This document shows positions 34,764 to 47,090 of a DNA stretch of 64,000 nucleotides, in pieces. Numbering within the stretch: position 1 is the stretch's first letter; each line of letters opens with the position of its first letter. Under the pieces are notes generated by a model that was not told where the DNA came from, did no database searches, and worked only from the letters and a program-made list of their open reading frames with translations. This stretch comes from Dichetophora obliterata (lineage: Eukaryota; Arthropoda; Insecta; Diptera; Sciomyzidae): positions 79,515,630-79,579,629 of the forward strand of contig OY986436.1 of the NCBI GenBank assembly GCA_963920525.1, in the 5' to 3' direction. A program made the position numbers and the translations under genes.

Positions 34764-35778
34764 GGGGTCGTCCATAAACTACGTTACCAATTTAGGGGGG
34801 GGGAGGGGTTTTGAAATGCACTACGATAAGTAACGGTAGGGGGGGAGGTGTTTAGATATTGTAACGTTACCAAAACTTAAAAAAATCGACGAAAAGCCTC
34901 TAATTAATAACACAATTATTTAAAAAAATTTTAACCTTACATGTTTATGTTTGATCGTCTAAATTGATGGTTAATTTTTGTTTCAACGATTTCTTCCATC
35001 GCCTTTACCCTCGACACAGGAACCTTTTGGTATTCCTTCACCATCTCAGCACACGTCTGAAAAATTTGGGTCTTTGCTTTTGCGACAGGCTTTGACGTTA
35101 AGGCCTGAATGTTCTTGATCAAAGTAGATACCGTATGACATGTACTGTCCTTCTCAGAAAGAAGAAATCGGTTCAAGGTCGTGTCCTACCTGCGGCTTGT
35201 ATTTCGTTTTTAAAACTTCTATGAATTGTTATAAGTTTGTGTTATATCGTTTACAATAAATCGGAATAAAAAATACTATTTAAATAAAAAATTTTAAGAA
35301 AGCATTTACACAAAAACACAGAGCTTGGTGCAGCTCGGGTGCAGCCTTTAAGGGTACTCTGTCAAAGACCAGGTGAATTTCTTTGCGTTAGAATTGAGGA
35401 TTCATCTGAATGGGTCGACATAGAATCCGATGAAAAATTTCATTTTGAAGAATCCTTAACAAAGCTACCAGCTTCTTCTATCCCAGTGATTGAGAGCATC
35501 GAATCTTGGATCGCTGATAGAATAGCTTTTACAGATGATATTAATTATTGATTTTTTTCCAATTGTTCCTTTAATGTATCTAGTCATACTAGACACTAAT
35601 ACTAGTGAAAATTGTCAGAGCTAGTCAAAATATATAATCATTCGAATGAATTAATTTCATATGTCACGTTACTTTAGGGGGGGGGAGGGGTTTTGAAAAG
35701 CACTACGAAAAGTAACGCAGGGGGAGGGGGGGGGTAAAAAAAACCGGAAAATCAGTAACTTAGTTTATGGACGACCCC
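34764..35778. mobile_element. 1,015-bp TAA-flanked element (GGGGTCGTCCATAAACT ends)
   Basis: The inverted ends GGGGTCGTCCATAAACTACG and (reverse complement of right) GGGGTCGTCCATAAACTAAG are flanked by TAA on both sides (34761-34763, 35779-35781). The subterminal GGGGGGGAGGGGTTTTGAAA block is present at both ends in direct orientation. The 3-bp target suggests a PIF/Harbinger- or ISL2EU-type element. Two short readings inside (35176-34937 on -, 35339-35551 on +) are not recognised. Confidence 0.75.
35339..35551 (+). pseudogene. Unrecognised reading inside the TAA-flanked element
   Basis: A 70-residue acidic reading (RVLCQRPGEFLCVRIEDSSE ... ESIESWIADRIAF) ends at TGA 35549-35551. It has varied composition unlike the surrounding AT-rich DNA, so it may be the remains of an exon carried by the element. 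No domain recognised. Confidence 0.3.
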
Positions 35779-36239
35779 TAAGACGGTTTGTGACAGGACA
35801 ACGTTTAACCCTGGATTACTAGTAAATGATAAGATGATGTGAAGTTCACGTTAAAAATTACTCGTATATAGAATAACTTTTTTTACGCCCAATTAATGGA
35901 ATAAATTTTTCGCATATAAAATGATAAAAAATTATTTGGTGGCAACCTTTTTCCAGTTATCACTCATCTACATAAGCCGGGGAGATCAAACAAACATGTA
36001 GCACTGCCCAAAACTATTCTACAAAGTACTCAACTGTAATTAAGGGTGCTCACAATAACCAAAAGTACTCAATCTACCCATACCCAACTACACAAGTCAG
36101 TGTGAATACCCCTAATGTGTTCGTTATTTTAGGGTACATTCAGGATATTATTTACTAACTGCCATTCATTTTTTATATTACCCTCAATTTTGTGTGCTGT
36201 GCTAGCTGAGCATAAAAATAAAAGGAAAGAGAGCAACAT

Positions 36240-38600
36240 GGAGTTTATTGAGACTCTCGAAACACAAAGCGTTAAAAGAAAATGATCACGCATTGCTCGA
36301 TAAAAACATTAACATAAAATAAGATACAATCCAGTATCTTTTTTTAATTTTCTTGATGAATGGATATGTAAAAAAAGTTCAACTAATGTGCTAAAAATTT
36401 TTGGCAGCTTTAAAAGGAAAGATGTGAAAAATTAGAAGCATTTAATGTTATATTTTAAAAGCTAAAGAAGTTTAAAATATGATTTTCTAACAGTTGGTTA
36501 TCATAGTTGTGTACACACATACTGCAGTTAGTCAAGTGTATTCAAGGGCCAAACCGAGACGAGGACACTTACAAAAGAGACTCAGGACGAGTTTATGGCT
36601 TTATTTTGTTAACCGCCCGCATTCACCACCTTGAGGTTTTTGTCTGGCCATTTCCATATGCATTAGAACAAACCCTCTCTCTCCCAAAAATGTTCCTTTA
36701 AAATTTATTGCCAGATAAAAAAAAATCTAACGCAAGTGACTACGTTCGTTTTACAAATAAGGCCATTAAAGACCTTGATGAATTAACAACACCAGAGGAT
36801 GCCTACAGTACAATCCAGAAGCAGCTGGGCGATATAAAAGTGGCGAAAGTTAAATCACTTCGTAAAGCTTATGCTGGTGTACAAATATAATAAATGGCGG
36901 TCGAAAGTTCCAATATCACATGTAAGAAAGCTGACGGAGACTGACGGAGATTGGCGGAGACTTAAAGACAGCCACTCAAAGTTGGCTGAGTCAAATGTAG
37001 CGTACGGGAAAAACTTACACCAACCATATGTTTCAAGTATTTAAATTTTGGGAATACTTCAAGAAGCTTCAAAATAAAAACAAACCGCAAAATGATAACT
37101 TTCTTACTGTTTTCTCTACAGTCTTTCTGAACGCCTACTTCACAGATACTTCTCAACGTTTCAACAGTAATGTCGGTAGAAAAAAATTTAAGGAACAATA
37201 GTGACCAATTTTACTCTTATATTTAAACATAAAAAAATAAAATCACATTCAATAATAGTAATAATGTTATGAGTTTTGAATGATTAATTCCCAAATCCTT
37301 ACATTGAACGTACCAATATATTTTCTTAATCAAAACAACATCTCCCCCTCATGAAAAATCCTCACTACAGGCATGTCGTTGGTTGTCATTGACATCCCAT
37401 CTGGTGCCCTTATCGGTGTTAGTGCGTCGTGTGTTTGTGTGCGACATATCAAAGCGTAACACATGGCGTGCTCGTGCACTTAACAAGTTACTGCCCTATT
37501 GCCTCAATATCTATACACATACACGCACAGTCGCAGAGAAATATGCACGGCAAGCATTCACATACGCAGACATCCGGTCACCGGATGTCCATCGTACTTT
37601 CTGCTGAGCGCAGCGAAAAATCTATTGAAAAACGAGAACGTTTTGTACTGAGTCAATGTGAGTACAAAAATAAAAAGATTTGTATTTGTGTGTGAATGCG
37701 ACTTGACTGCATAAAGCCTAGCAAATCGTTAAACTGTCAAGGAACCTTGACGTTTTCAAAATAATTTGTTCAAATGTTCGTTATGAAAAAGATACCCACC
37801 ACTCAAAGTACTGCTTACAAGAGTGCTTAGAATAAATTTGTCAATAAATATATGGTTAATTTAAGAGTTGTTAGACATAAAGGTAGAAAAATTGATTTCT
37901 TATCACTAGCAAACTAAAACCCCATAAAAACAGCCGGTCCTGTACTGTATTTTTATCTTTTGAATGATTAAGTAGAACTAGGAATATTTGGTACAAATCG
38001 ACTCGAAGTGGAATCTAGAAATTAATATTGGCAACTCGAGAAAAATAAAAACAACCCAGCAGTCCAAGTCTTAAAGAAATCTTGAACGAATCATGCACGA
38101 TTTTTTTTTCTTTGACGAAACATGCTGATTCGGTTATACATTTGTCAAAAACTGTAGGGTTTTCGAAAGGTCAACTCAAAAGTAGATTAAAAACGAATAT
38201 ATATTTTGAGATCTATAATTAAGTAAATAAAGTATTTTTGTGCAGTTAAGAATATACTAACAATCGCGTCGGAAGCTAATTTCATCTGGGGGGGCAGTAC
38301 AAATGGGGGGGCAGTACAAATGGTGGTGCAAAAAAAGTTCACCAAAATTTCTTCACATGAAACATGAAGAAGAGAGAAAGAAGAGGAAAATATATAATAC
38401 AAAAATATTACCGTTGTAAAAAAACTGATATTTTGAATAACTTTTCCTTTTAAATTGTTTATCTAGCTAAAAAAGTGGGGGGCAACTGCCCACCTTTCCC
38501 CCCGCTTCCGACGCCAATGTATACTAATCTTATTTTAGAGTCCAGACCCGAATATTTTTGAAGCGAAGCTTTTTACGCCTCTTTTGCATTGCATATTTTT
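36240..38600. other. Interval with weak readings only
   Basis: A + strand reading at 36708-36890 (DYVRFTNKAIKDLDELTTPE ...) looks protein-like but is short and isolated. Local repeats include GACGGAGA near 36930-36960 and a GGGGGGGCAGTACAAAT triplication at 38287-38325. No gene can be assigned. Confidence 0.4.
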
Positions 38601-38614
38601 ATGTGCGTGATAAC

Positions 38615-40058
38615 TAATGCTACTAACTCATGTTATTAAAAAATAAGTATATTTGCTTCTTACAACACTGAAAAGTAAGTATTTTTAAAATAAGTATAAG
38701 TAAGTATTTTACCTTAGAAAAATAAATTGAATATTTTTTTGATACAATTTAGTTATTTATGTTAAAATCAATAGAACCCACAATTAAAAAAACAAAAAAT
38801 TAATTTTATATATTTGAAATTCATATATGTTTCTAATACATAAAATAGTTAAAAAAAAAAAAAATCATAACAGAAATATAAAAGTTATACGCACTTTCAA
38901 AGTAGTTAAATAAAAAAAAAAATAAGAAAATCACATTCAAATACATACAGAGACCAAAGAAAAGTTATCATTATTCGCTCTCACTGTCACTGAATTGAAG
39001 AGCTTTATTAACTTGTTTTTTTCTTTTTGCTTGAAATCGTATTTGTCTTGGCTGTAAATGTTATTTAAGGGTGAAGTCTAATTGGTTACTTTCGAAAGTT
39101 TTTTCTTTTTTTTACAATTTTTCAAATTCATATGTATCTAAGAATATTGTATTAAATTTTTATGAAGATCCGAGCAGTATAAGTAATTTTTCAACCCAAA
39201 ACTTTCTCTACCTGAACTCATGTTAGAACGCATTTTAAAAACTTTAAGAGCGTTCAACTCTCTTTAAGATCGTTCTCAAAACTACTTTTTCACAGACGCC
39301 CCACACTATTTCTCCGGTGGGCTGATTCTGCTGAAATTTTAACTACTTATTTAACACAAAACTACTTACAAAATAGACTTTAATCGTGTTAAAAAATTTA
39401 TGTTTACTATATTTTTTACAAATAACAGCGAAAAAATAATTTTTTCATTTTTTTTTTTATTTTTGATACTTAAAGTTAGCAACAATCGCTAAAAATTAAT
39501 ATTAATAGTCTATTTTATAGTCCTTGTCATATTGAATCTAAAAGACATCGGTTTTTTGTTTCAGATAAACAGATGCCGAGATATCGTGTGGCAGCCGACC
39601 TGCCTCCAAATTATTAAAAAACAATAATAAAATTTTTTATTTTTATAAATTAAGACTACATTTATCATTCCTTACAACTTATATAAACATATCTTTCATA
39701 GCAAGCTCACAAGAAATTCCCAAAAAAGGCCTATTTTTTTAGCCGACGAACTAGAGTCACCCTTAATATTTCAGGTCTTGTCTTTAAAAAATTGTAAAAT
39801 TCGACACAGCTGTATTCAATATTATTTTTTAAAAATAAAATTGACTCCAGAGTCTGAATTTTTAACGCTGTTGGTTACAATTTTCAAACCTTTTTCCGCT
39901 TTTGCAAATAAAAACGTTCAACCGGAGCTGAAAAGTAAGCATAATTAAATATAAATCTTAAAAATAAGTATATGTACTTATAAGTATGGAATTTAAGTAA
40001 GTATATGAAGCTGAAAATAAGTATGATACTTACAAAGTAAGTATAGTTGGTAACATTA
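38615..40058. mobile_element. 1,444-bp hAT-type MITE with perfect TSD
   Basis: The ends TAATGCTACTAACT and (reverse complement) TAATGTTACCAACT are flanked by GTGATAAC on both sides (38607-38614 and 40059-40066), a perfect octamer matching nTnnnnAn. The subterminal regions carry repeated AAGTAAGTAT motifs at both ends. No transposase reading is present. Confidence 0.9.
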
Positions 40059-40586
40059 GTGATAACTTATTTCCCTTTTTATATTATGATATCTACCATA
40101 AGTGTGGTCATGTTAAATAAATTAAGGCAGTACAGTTTAATTTTATAAAGTTTAAGTGATTTATTTTATTACGAATCAGATGAATTCATACTATCAGGAA
40201 ATTCACCCACTATCAGTTTGTATTGCCATGTGACTCTTACTGGGTTGTAGATCTTACCAGGGAAGATAATCCTAATTTTCGATTTTGGTACTTACCGAAA
40301 TTCAAAAAGTACTAAATAAGGATATAAAAAAATTCTGTTTTATATATTTTTATTAGTTCGATATAAAACAAACAAACAAAACAAATCCTCGTTTCACATT
40401 CTCAGGGTGTACTTCGGCAGATTCGTCGAACTCCAAATGAATAGCGGGAAATAAGAAGCAACAAAAACAGGCAGACAATTCCTGGTAGAGTTTTAAGCTT
40501 GATCTAAATAACTTACTGCTTTAACCGTCGTATGATAAAAAATGTCCAATGAGAGAATATACTTCTTATAAGTTTATTCAAACAGG

Positions 40587-41240
40587 CAGGGCCGGACTTA
40601 CCCATCTGGGCGACCCGGGCTAGTCATGGATTTGGCGACCTTTTATATTTAATTATAATTAAAAAAGTTATTTTCAATTGTGTACCATATTTTTTATCAA
40701 ATTAATAGAAAACTTTACACATGTATTCATTATTATTAATAATAACATATTTTATCCATTCATTATTGAAACAATGTACGATACCTACGTATATTGTGTG
40801 TGAGTTAGTTCGGAAACATTAAAAAAAAACAAATTAAAAAATAGCTAGAACATTATTTTCCTAGCTTTTTTATCAGCAAATTTCCTGATAAGACTTTCAA
40901 AATCTAGGTTTTCTGCAACATGATTTTCAATGGACAGCGAGGCAAAACAAGTTAATCTTGTTTGAGACATTGTAGACCACAAGTACGTTTTTATCAACTT
41001 TAGTTTAGAAAAACTTCGTTCGCCACTTGCAACGGTCAATGTTATCGTTAACAAAATACGAAGCGATATCTAGGTGTTGGGATATAACTCTTGAAGATTG
41101 TGCTTTTTCATAAAGTTGAATATTTCGATAGGTGTTGCCCGTGTGTCTTCGATATAGTGTTGCAGAATTATAATTTCATTGCACAACAAATCTACATTGA
41201 TATCAGATTTAAAGTTGGTCTCAGTGTTACTTGGTAGTTC
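40587..41240 (-). pseudogene. hAT transposase C-terminus with 3' terminal repeat
   Basis: The minus strand reads LLCNEIIILQHYIEDTRATP, a stop, then LLTITLTVASGERSFSKLKL and LTCFASLSIENHVAENLDFE. This is the hATC dimerisation region (ASGERSFSKLK...LSIE) of zinc-finger-MYM-related hAT transposases. It stops at about 40845. The sequence beyond, CAGGGCCGGACTTACCCATC at 40587, looks like the outer terminal repeat of such an element, which would start left of the gene's 3' end. The N-terminal and catalytic parts are missing. Confidence 0.75.
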
Positions 41241-41244
41241 GTAT

Positions 41245-41700
41245 AAATAATTATTATTATTCTATATTAGCTTTGAATTTATTGATTTTTTATTAAACAA
41301 AAAGATAAAAGTAAATCTTTTGCAATCATCGCATATATTAGTTCATTCACCATTTTTAAATCACCTTTTAAAAATATTAAACAATTTTAGATTAAAAATT
41401 TTTTATAATATACTTTTGGAAAAATTATATCAGTGCTTGAATTAGATATAATCTTCTTCAGTTGGTATCAGTTAATAATAGAAGTGCACGGTTGAAAATC
41501 TTGGACTAAATTTTTAACTTTATTACATATAGGACAACACCTAATAAAAATACTTTTTAATTTAAAGAAAAGTTTAAAATTTTCTTATCCAAAAAGGATT
41601 ACTTTTTAATCCGAAAAAAAGTTGAACATTTTGAGAATGCATGTTCGCAAAAAAAAAAATTACAAAATTATAAACACATTAACTTAAAATCGAACTTGTC
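41245..41700. other. AT-rich interval, nothing recognised
   Basis: No coding or repeat structure I can support. Confidence 0.35.
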
Positions 41701-41704
41701 AATG

Positions 41705-42120
41705 ATCATTTCCTAATTTGAACCTAAGTCCTCTCGTCTGCCGGTCCGATATCTTACCCACTCGCCTGTCGCAGTTGATAACAACGTTTTTTTATTTTTG
41801 TTGTTGTTCTATTTTTACATTAAGATTTACAAAACAATTGTCTGATAACTTAAAATTTTCCCAGTCGATAGCCTCAGATGCTAGTACTGCCTAATTTCTG
41901 TATTTATAAAGTAATTTATTATTGTATAAATCTCATAAAAATAAAAAATAAAAAATTAAAAAATTTTTTTAAACGTTTTTTAACAAACTCTACCTACAAA
42001 ACCTTGAAGTCTTATCCATTCGTTCAACTCAGTTGTAAACAAAGTTGCGCTTATTTTGTAACATTACGAATGCAAGTGAGCTTTCTGAAACGTGGGTTCG
42101 AGACCCAACTCGGATAAAAA
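41705..42120. repeat. SINE-like repeat with tRNA-like boxes
   Basis: The minus strand at 41715-41785 has an A-box-like GGCGAGTGGGTAAGA, then GGACCGGCAGACGAG, then a B-box-like GGTTCAAAT. On the + strand at 42070-42115 the sequence GTGAGCTTTCTGAAACGTGG leads into GGTTCGAGACCC (B box) and a poly-A run. The same pair occurs at 50164-50335, so this is a repeat family. No folded functional tRNA is seen. Confidence 0.4.
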
Positions 42121-42483
42121 AAATATATTTGATTTATTTAAATTAAGATTTTTTTATAAACTTTACTGTTTATTTAAAAAAAATTTAAAACCTTTTTTTA
42201 AATTTTTTCATACAAAAGCTTAATGTAAATTCGTAGTCTTAAAATAGTATGAAACTTAAAAGTTTTTAGATTTAAATAAATTAAAATTAAGTATGGATTG
42301 AACTTAGTAGGTACTTTTTTGATTAAAAATTCCTTTAATCCAAAGTTTAGATTAAGCATTTTGACTATTACGGCAGTTATAATTAATAGCGTTAAATTTT
42401 ACAAACTTAATTTTCACAAGAGAATTAGTACATAGAACATTAATGATTTTTTTTTAAGTACCATTTCATGCTGAATACTCTAA

Positions 42484-43003
42484 CAGCCCTATTCTGGCAG
42501 CTTAACTAAGCTCACCACATTAACAAAATAGTTAATATTAACAATTTGTTAAGGTTTCGTATTCTGCTGCAAATTTAAAAGCTCTTTTCCTTATAATTTT
42601 GTTAATAACAAAAAGAGTCTTAACAACGAATGAAATGTATGTGCAATTTATAATATAATTTTAATAAAAATACAATTTATTATATAATTTTGAGTTTAAA
42701 TACATTAAACTGAAAAATGGAGGAATTTTTTACTTATTTTAAGTGTTGATCTTTCAGTAGCCGTGGCAAATTTATCAAGCGCTTGCAAAGTCACAAGCTG
42801 CAATCGAAGCATCTGTTTATATAGCGCATCTCTTCTTTCAATAGGCATCTCGATTTTCACCATGCATGGTGAACTTTAAAAGCTTTTTAAGCTTTTATGT
42901 TGTTAATGATTTTTAAGAATACCAACATTTACATAACATAACAATCAGCTTAACAAGAGCTCCTTAACTATTTCTTGTTAAACTAAAAACCAGAATAGGC
43001 CTG
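42484..43003. mobile_element. 520-bp Harbinger-type MITE (family 1, copy 2)
   Basis: It has the same ends as the 263-bp element at 30718 (CAGCCCTATTCTGGCA ... CCAGAATAGGCCTG) and the same 3-bp flank TAA (42481-42483, 43004-43006). The interior is longer and differs, so the two are related mainly at their termini. Confidence 0.82.
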
Positions 43004-43008
43004 TAAAT

Positions 43009-43960
43009 CAGTGTCGGGCAGCTTTGCACACCTATACTTTCTCATCTTGAAAATGTATTAATGAGAACTTTAAAGCTCACACTGAAAACAAAGTTGTGCT
43101 AGAGCGCTTTTTGCAGAAATCTTTCTCGGCATTATGGAATATTTTTTGCTCGGATTTGTATTGCGAAATTAAATTAATAAGTAGTGGACGGATTGTCAAA
43201 AGGAAACAGACCGACAGACCGATAATGTGAAACACAGATAAGCAGTCGGAAATGTAAAGAGGCCTACTAATAGTAAAAAACAAATATGTTTTTTGTGTGC
43301 TTATGCTGCTTATTGTGTTTTGGCAAGGCTAAACTGACAGGTAAGATGCTTTTATTATACGTATTTGGAACAGATCACTATATGACAGATATGTAGACAT
43401 GCCGCTTTTAACTAATTAATTAATTTCTCCATAGCATGCCCCACAACTACCGTATATTGGTCATGCAAATTATCGTAATGCCTTGTTATGCATAGTTTTT
43501 TTAATTTTACCTCTTAAAAAAAATTTTTAAAATTTTTAAAATTTTTTATTTTTCCATCCAAAAATTTTGCATGCATACAATTTTATACAGTGTAATTTTT
43601 CGTTATATCTGTTAAGTCATATTTCAAAGTTTCCACAAATCTTGCTTCAAAGTTTTCAATCGCCATATAAGTTATATGAAAGGTTATTTTGTTTTTGCCT
43701 CATATCTTTGGCTAAGGTAATGCTAGAAATTCAAGATTTTGTGTATTCATAATGATATATACGTGAAACACAACTATATCAATAACTCAGTTCTGTCTTA
43801 AATCGACTTAAGCTATTTTTGCTTATCGACACAGATATAATATAATATGTTCAAGGAACACGCAAGCGCAGATCTTATCTGCTTAACATTCTGTAGGTGA
43901 GATAAATACATATTTTACTGCAGATACACAATCTCAAGTGTGCAAAGCTGCCCGACACTG
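43009..43960. mobile_element. 952-bp hAT-type MITE abutting the Harbinger-type MITE
   Basis: Perfect 23-bp inverted ends start CAGTGTCGGGCAGCTTTGCA. The flanking octamers are CTGTAAAT (43001-43008) and CTCTAAAT (43961-43968), one mismatch apart and fitting nTnnnnAn. The left octamer covers the last three bases of the neighbouring MITE and its TAA, so this element landed on the older one's edge. Confidence 0.82.
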
Positions 43961-45599
43961 CTCTAAATGCCTATTGAAATTCAATGTAAACGTAGTATAA
44001 AAGGTGAACGTCGGACCGAGTAGTAAAAATTACTTGAAAGTTATTTTTACCTAATTTAGAACGCACATCAAATACTAATGTATGTTCAGCCTAGCTCATT
44101 TAAAAAAAAAAGAGTTGCACTTTTTAAATAACTAAATTTAATTTTCTTGCGAAAAATTACAACTCTCGTCTTAACACATCCATGCTTACAGCGTTGTGTT
44201 CGCAATATGGTTTAAAAAATTTATGTTATGTCAAAGTTATGTTTACAGTTCCATCTCTTAGCAGTTAAATTTTAATTCCAGTTTGAATAACGAAGCAAAT
44301 AATAAACCATATTTAAACACAAACCATAAGAATGTTATTAGTGTCAAACAAACGGAAATTTTTTTTTCTATATTAGCCTTAAGTAAATTGAAAAGTTGGT
44401 ATACATTGCCATATATTGTTAAAAAAATGCATATTGTAGGGTACTCATTAGAGATAAACAAAAACTGTTCAGGTTGTGTTTGTAGTCCTTTTAATTACCA
44501 AAAACTCTTTCATAGGTTGTTCAAACCAGAGATAAAGAGATAGGAAACTTAAATTTTGTGACGTCAAAACATATGTTTTTTCCATTTTTATGTACTTTGG
44601 TGAAACTCATTTATTGTGTACGTGAGTTCACCTCAGATCAGTGTTGCCGCGACGATTCTAAAAAAGTATCCATGAAAAGGGCACAAATGTATCCACTTCA
44701 GAAAAAAGTATCCACATACTACAGTTCTCAAACCCAATTTTTTAAGCTTTAATAACAATTCTATTTATCTAATTTGAAGCCTAACAAATAGTTTTGTTAA
44801 AATGTAATAGTGAGAAACAAAGCATATACATATATAAAATAAAAAATAATAATATTAAGATTTAGTGCTTGAATATTTTAAATATTTTTAGGATTTATTT
44901 TTTTAAAAGTTTAAATAATGAACAACGATATTTAAACTTTAAAGGTATATTGAAACACTCATAAAAATTTTTTAATTATGTTCAAAAAGGTGCTCAATTA
45001 GAGCCTTTCAAATAAAGATCTTCGTCACTGTTGTTGATATTTACTCTTCTAGTAATAGAGTTCTGCTATGGCCGGGACTAGAAAAAAAACACTGAAAATT
45101 GACAGTATGACGCGCTTTTAATATTTAAGTTCTAAAAACAGGGTTTCTTACTGGTTATTCAGTGTAAAATATACGGTTTTCATAAATTTTGATAGCGAAA
45201 GCCACTGATGTGAATAACATATTAAAATTTCACATGATTCGGCTGGATAGCTTTTGTTTTCGATACAACACATTGCCGAAAAAAGTAGTTTTGAAATAAA
45301 TGAGTGTAAAGAGTATGTATATTTCTGCTGTGCGCTCGACACCTACTAAAACGGATGTAGTAGCGGAGATAACGTCAGTATTCTTACACAACTTTTACGG
45401 TGAATTCTCAAAAACTATACTTTTGAAAGATGAAGAAGAAAAAGAAGATAACAATTTTAGATTACCGGCGACTGACTTAACAAGGAACATATGTACATTT
45501 CAGTACTTCAGTCTGTTATATATTGTGTTATTTTTATATTTTTTATAAATTATGTTTATTACATGAATTTTAAAGATTTGATATTTATACAAAAAACTG

Positions 45600-47090
45600 T
45601 AGCTGTTAAATTGCGATTACGATTAATAAACAATTAGATTATATTATTATACTTTAAAAATAATTATAATCATATAATCCTTAAGGGAGATGTGTTTGAT
45701 AAGCAATTGATTTAGATTAAAAGTAATCAAAAAATAATTACGACTACTTGGAATAAGGAAAATAATCAAAAAGAATAAAAAGTAATCAAGAAAAAATAAT
45801 CCAACTACTTATAGATATTATTTTTGATTCTGTTTGAGGTCGACTCGCATCGTTTCAACGGTGAGGTTGTGAAGTGCAACCAGTAATTTTTAACTGAAAT
45901 CGCCCATACGCTGATACGGCTTTTTCAGTTAACACAGTTAAACGAATAACAGTTATACAAAAACTTAATAAGTTTTATTAACAAATATGTTGGGAGCTAC
46001 AGTATGAATTTTAGGTTCATGGTTCCTTCTCTGTTACCGCTGCTAATGCTATACATGGCTTGTATAGTACTGTTTTATAAAAAGAGGAATACTTGACGAC
46101 ATCCTAAACGAGTTGAAGCGAACTGTACCTAGCCGCTGCAATTGAATTGAACTGAACGGCTGAATTTTATTAGTGATTATCGTGACCATAACATTAATGA
46201 TTTTATATATTATATTTTTAGTGATTGCGTATTTTTATAATTCTATATGTGAACGTAAAATCTGCATTTGATATAATTTATCAAATGTTTAGTATTTTTA
46301 GTGCTTGTATATGTCTCGCCGTATACAAGCTGTCGTTGTCTCTTTCACACATATGGTTTTAGGATAATCGTCAAAAGCAAATGTTAAAATACTCCTTGAG
46401 CAGGAGTAAATTATTCTGTAATAATATTATAGCCAAGTGGCTTTTGATTATTAATTTAGTTAATAGTGTAACAGACCAGGCAGGCCATACATTACAGCAT
46501 TAGCGACTGTAACAAATAAGAAATTGTTTATATATATATATTTTGTAATATCGATTAATTAAAAACTCAATAAAGTACTACTACTACTTTGATTCTGTTT
46601 GATTATTTAAGAATTTTATTTTAAAGTACGGAATATTTAATAAAATTTAATTTATAAAGAAATAGATATGTAAATAATCATTAAAAAAGTTTTTAAAAAA
46701 CAAGAAAGAAGAAAAAAGTGATCGATAAAACTAACGGAGCAAATGTTGTAATGCATTTTTTCGTTCTTGTTTTTTGACAATCTTTGTTTAACAATTTCTA
46801 TGTTAATTTATCAAAAAATACAACAACAATTTTAGTATTTTAGACTGAAATTTTTGAAATAATCAAAAAGAATCAAACATAGTTTCTAAAAGTAGTCTGA
46901 TTATTTTTCTTGATTACTTTTAATTATTTTTAATTATTTTCGTCATCTGAAAAAATCGTAATTATTTTATGAATGCTATTATATTACAATTACAAACAGA
47001 AAATAATTGTACTGAATCAATTATTTCACATTTCTAAAAAAATAATCGAATTGCTTATGAATACGATTAATAATAATTATTTAACAGCTA
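45600..47090. mobile_element. Third-level inverted-repeat element
   Basis: Inverted ends TAGCTGTTAAAT; the inverted similarity continues through TACGATTAATAA and the AATAATTA/ACTTTTAATTATT-rich flanks. Possible duplication ATACAAAA lies just outside both ends, with two extra A on the left. It contains the retroposon at 45838-46587. Confidence 0.6.
45838..46587 (+). mobile_element. 750-bp retroposon with (TAC)n tail and 15-bp TSD
   Basis: It is flanked by perfect 15-bp direct repeats TTTGATTCTGTTTGA (45823-45837 and 46588-46602). The right end carries AATAAA (near 46569) followed by TACTACTACTAC directly before the duplication, marking target-primed reverse transcription of a + strand transcript. 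No long ORF, so it is SINE-like or a 5'-truncated non-LTR element. Confidence 0.85.

Larger units (their letters stand above)
33077..36114. mobile_element. ~3.0-kb inverted-repeat element inserted in the RT fragment
   Basis: The outer ends match as inverted repeats over about 40 bp (left AAGGGTATTCACACTGACTT; right, reverse-complemented, AGGGGTATTCACACTGACTT, followed by GTAGTTGGGTA). They interrupt the RT reading on both sides. The target duplication is unclear (TA or TAA). Inside are a MITE-like segment at 33205-33638, degenerate ~120-bp repeats (33780-34700) and a TAA-flanked element (34764-35778). Confidence 0.65.
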
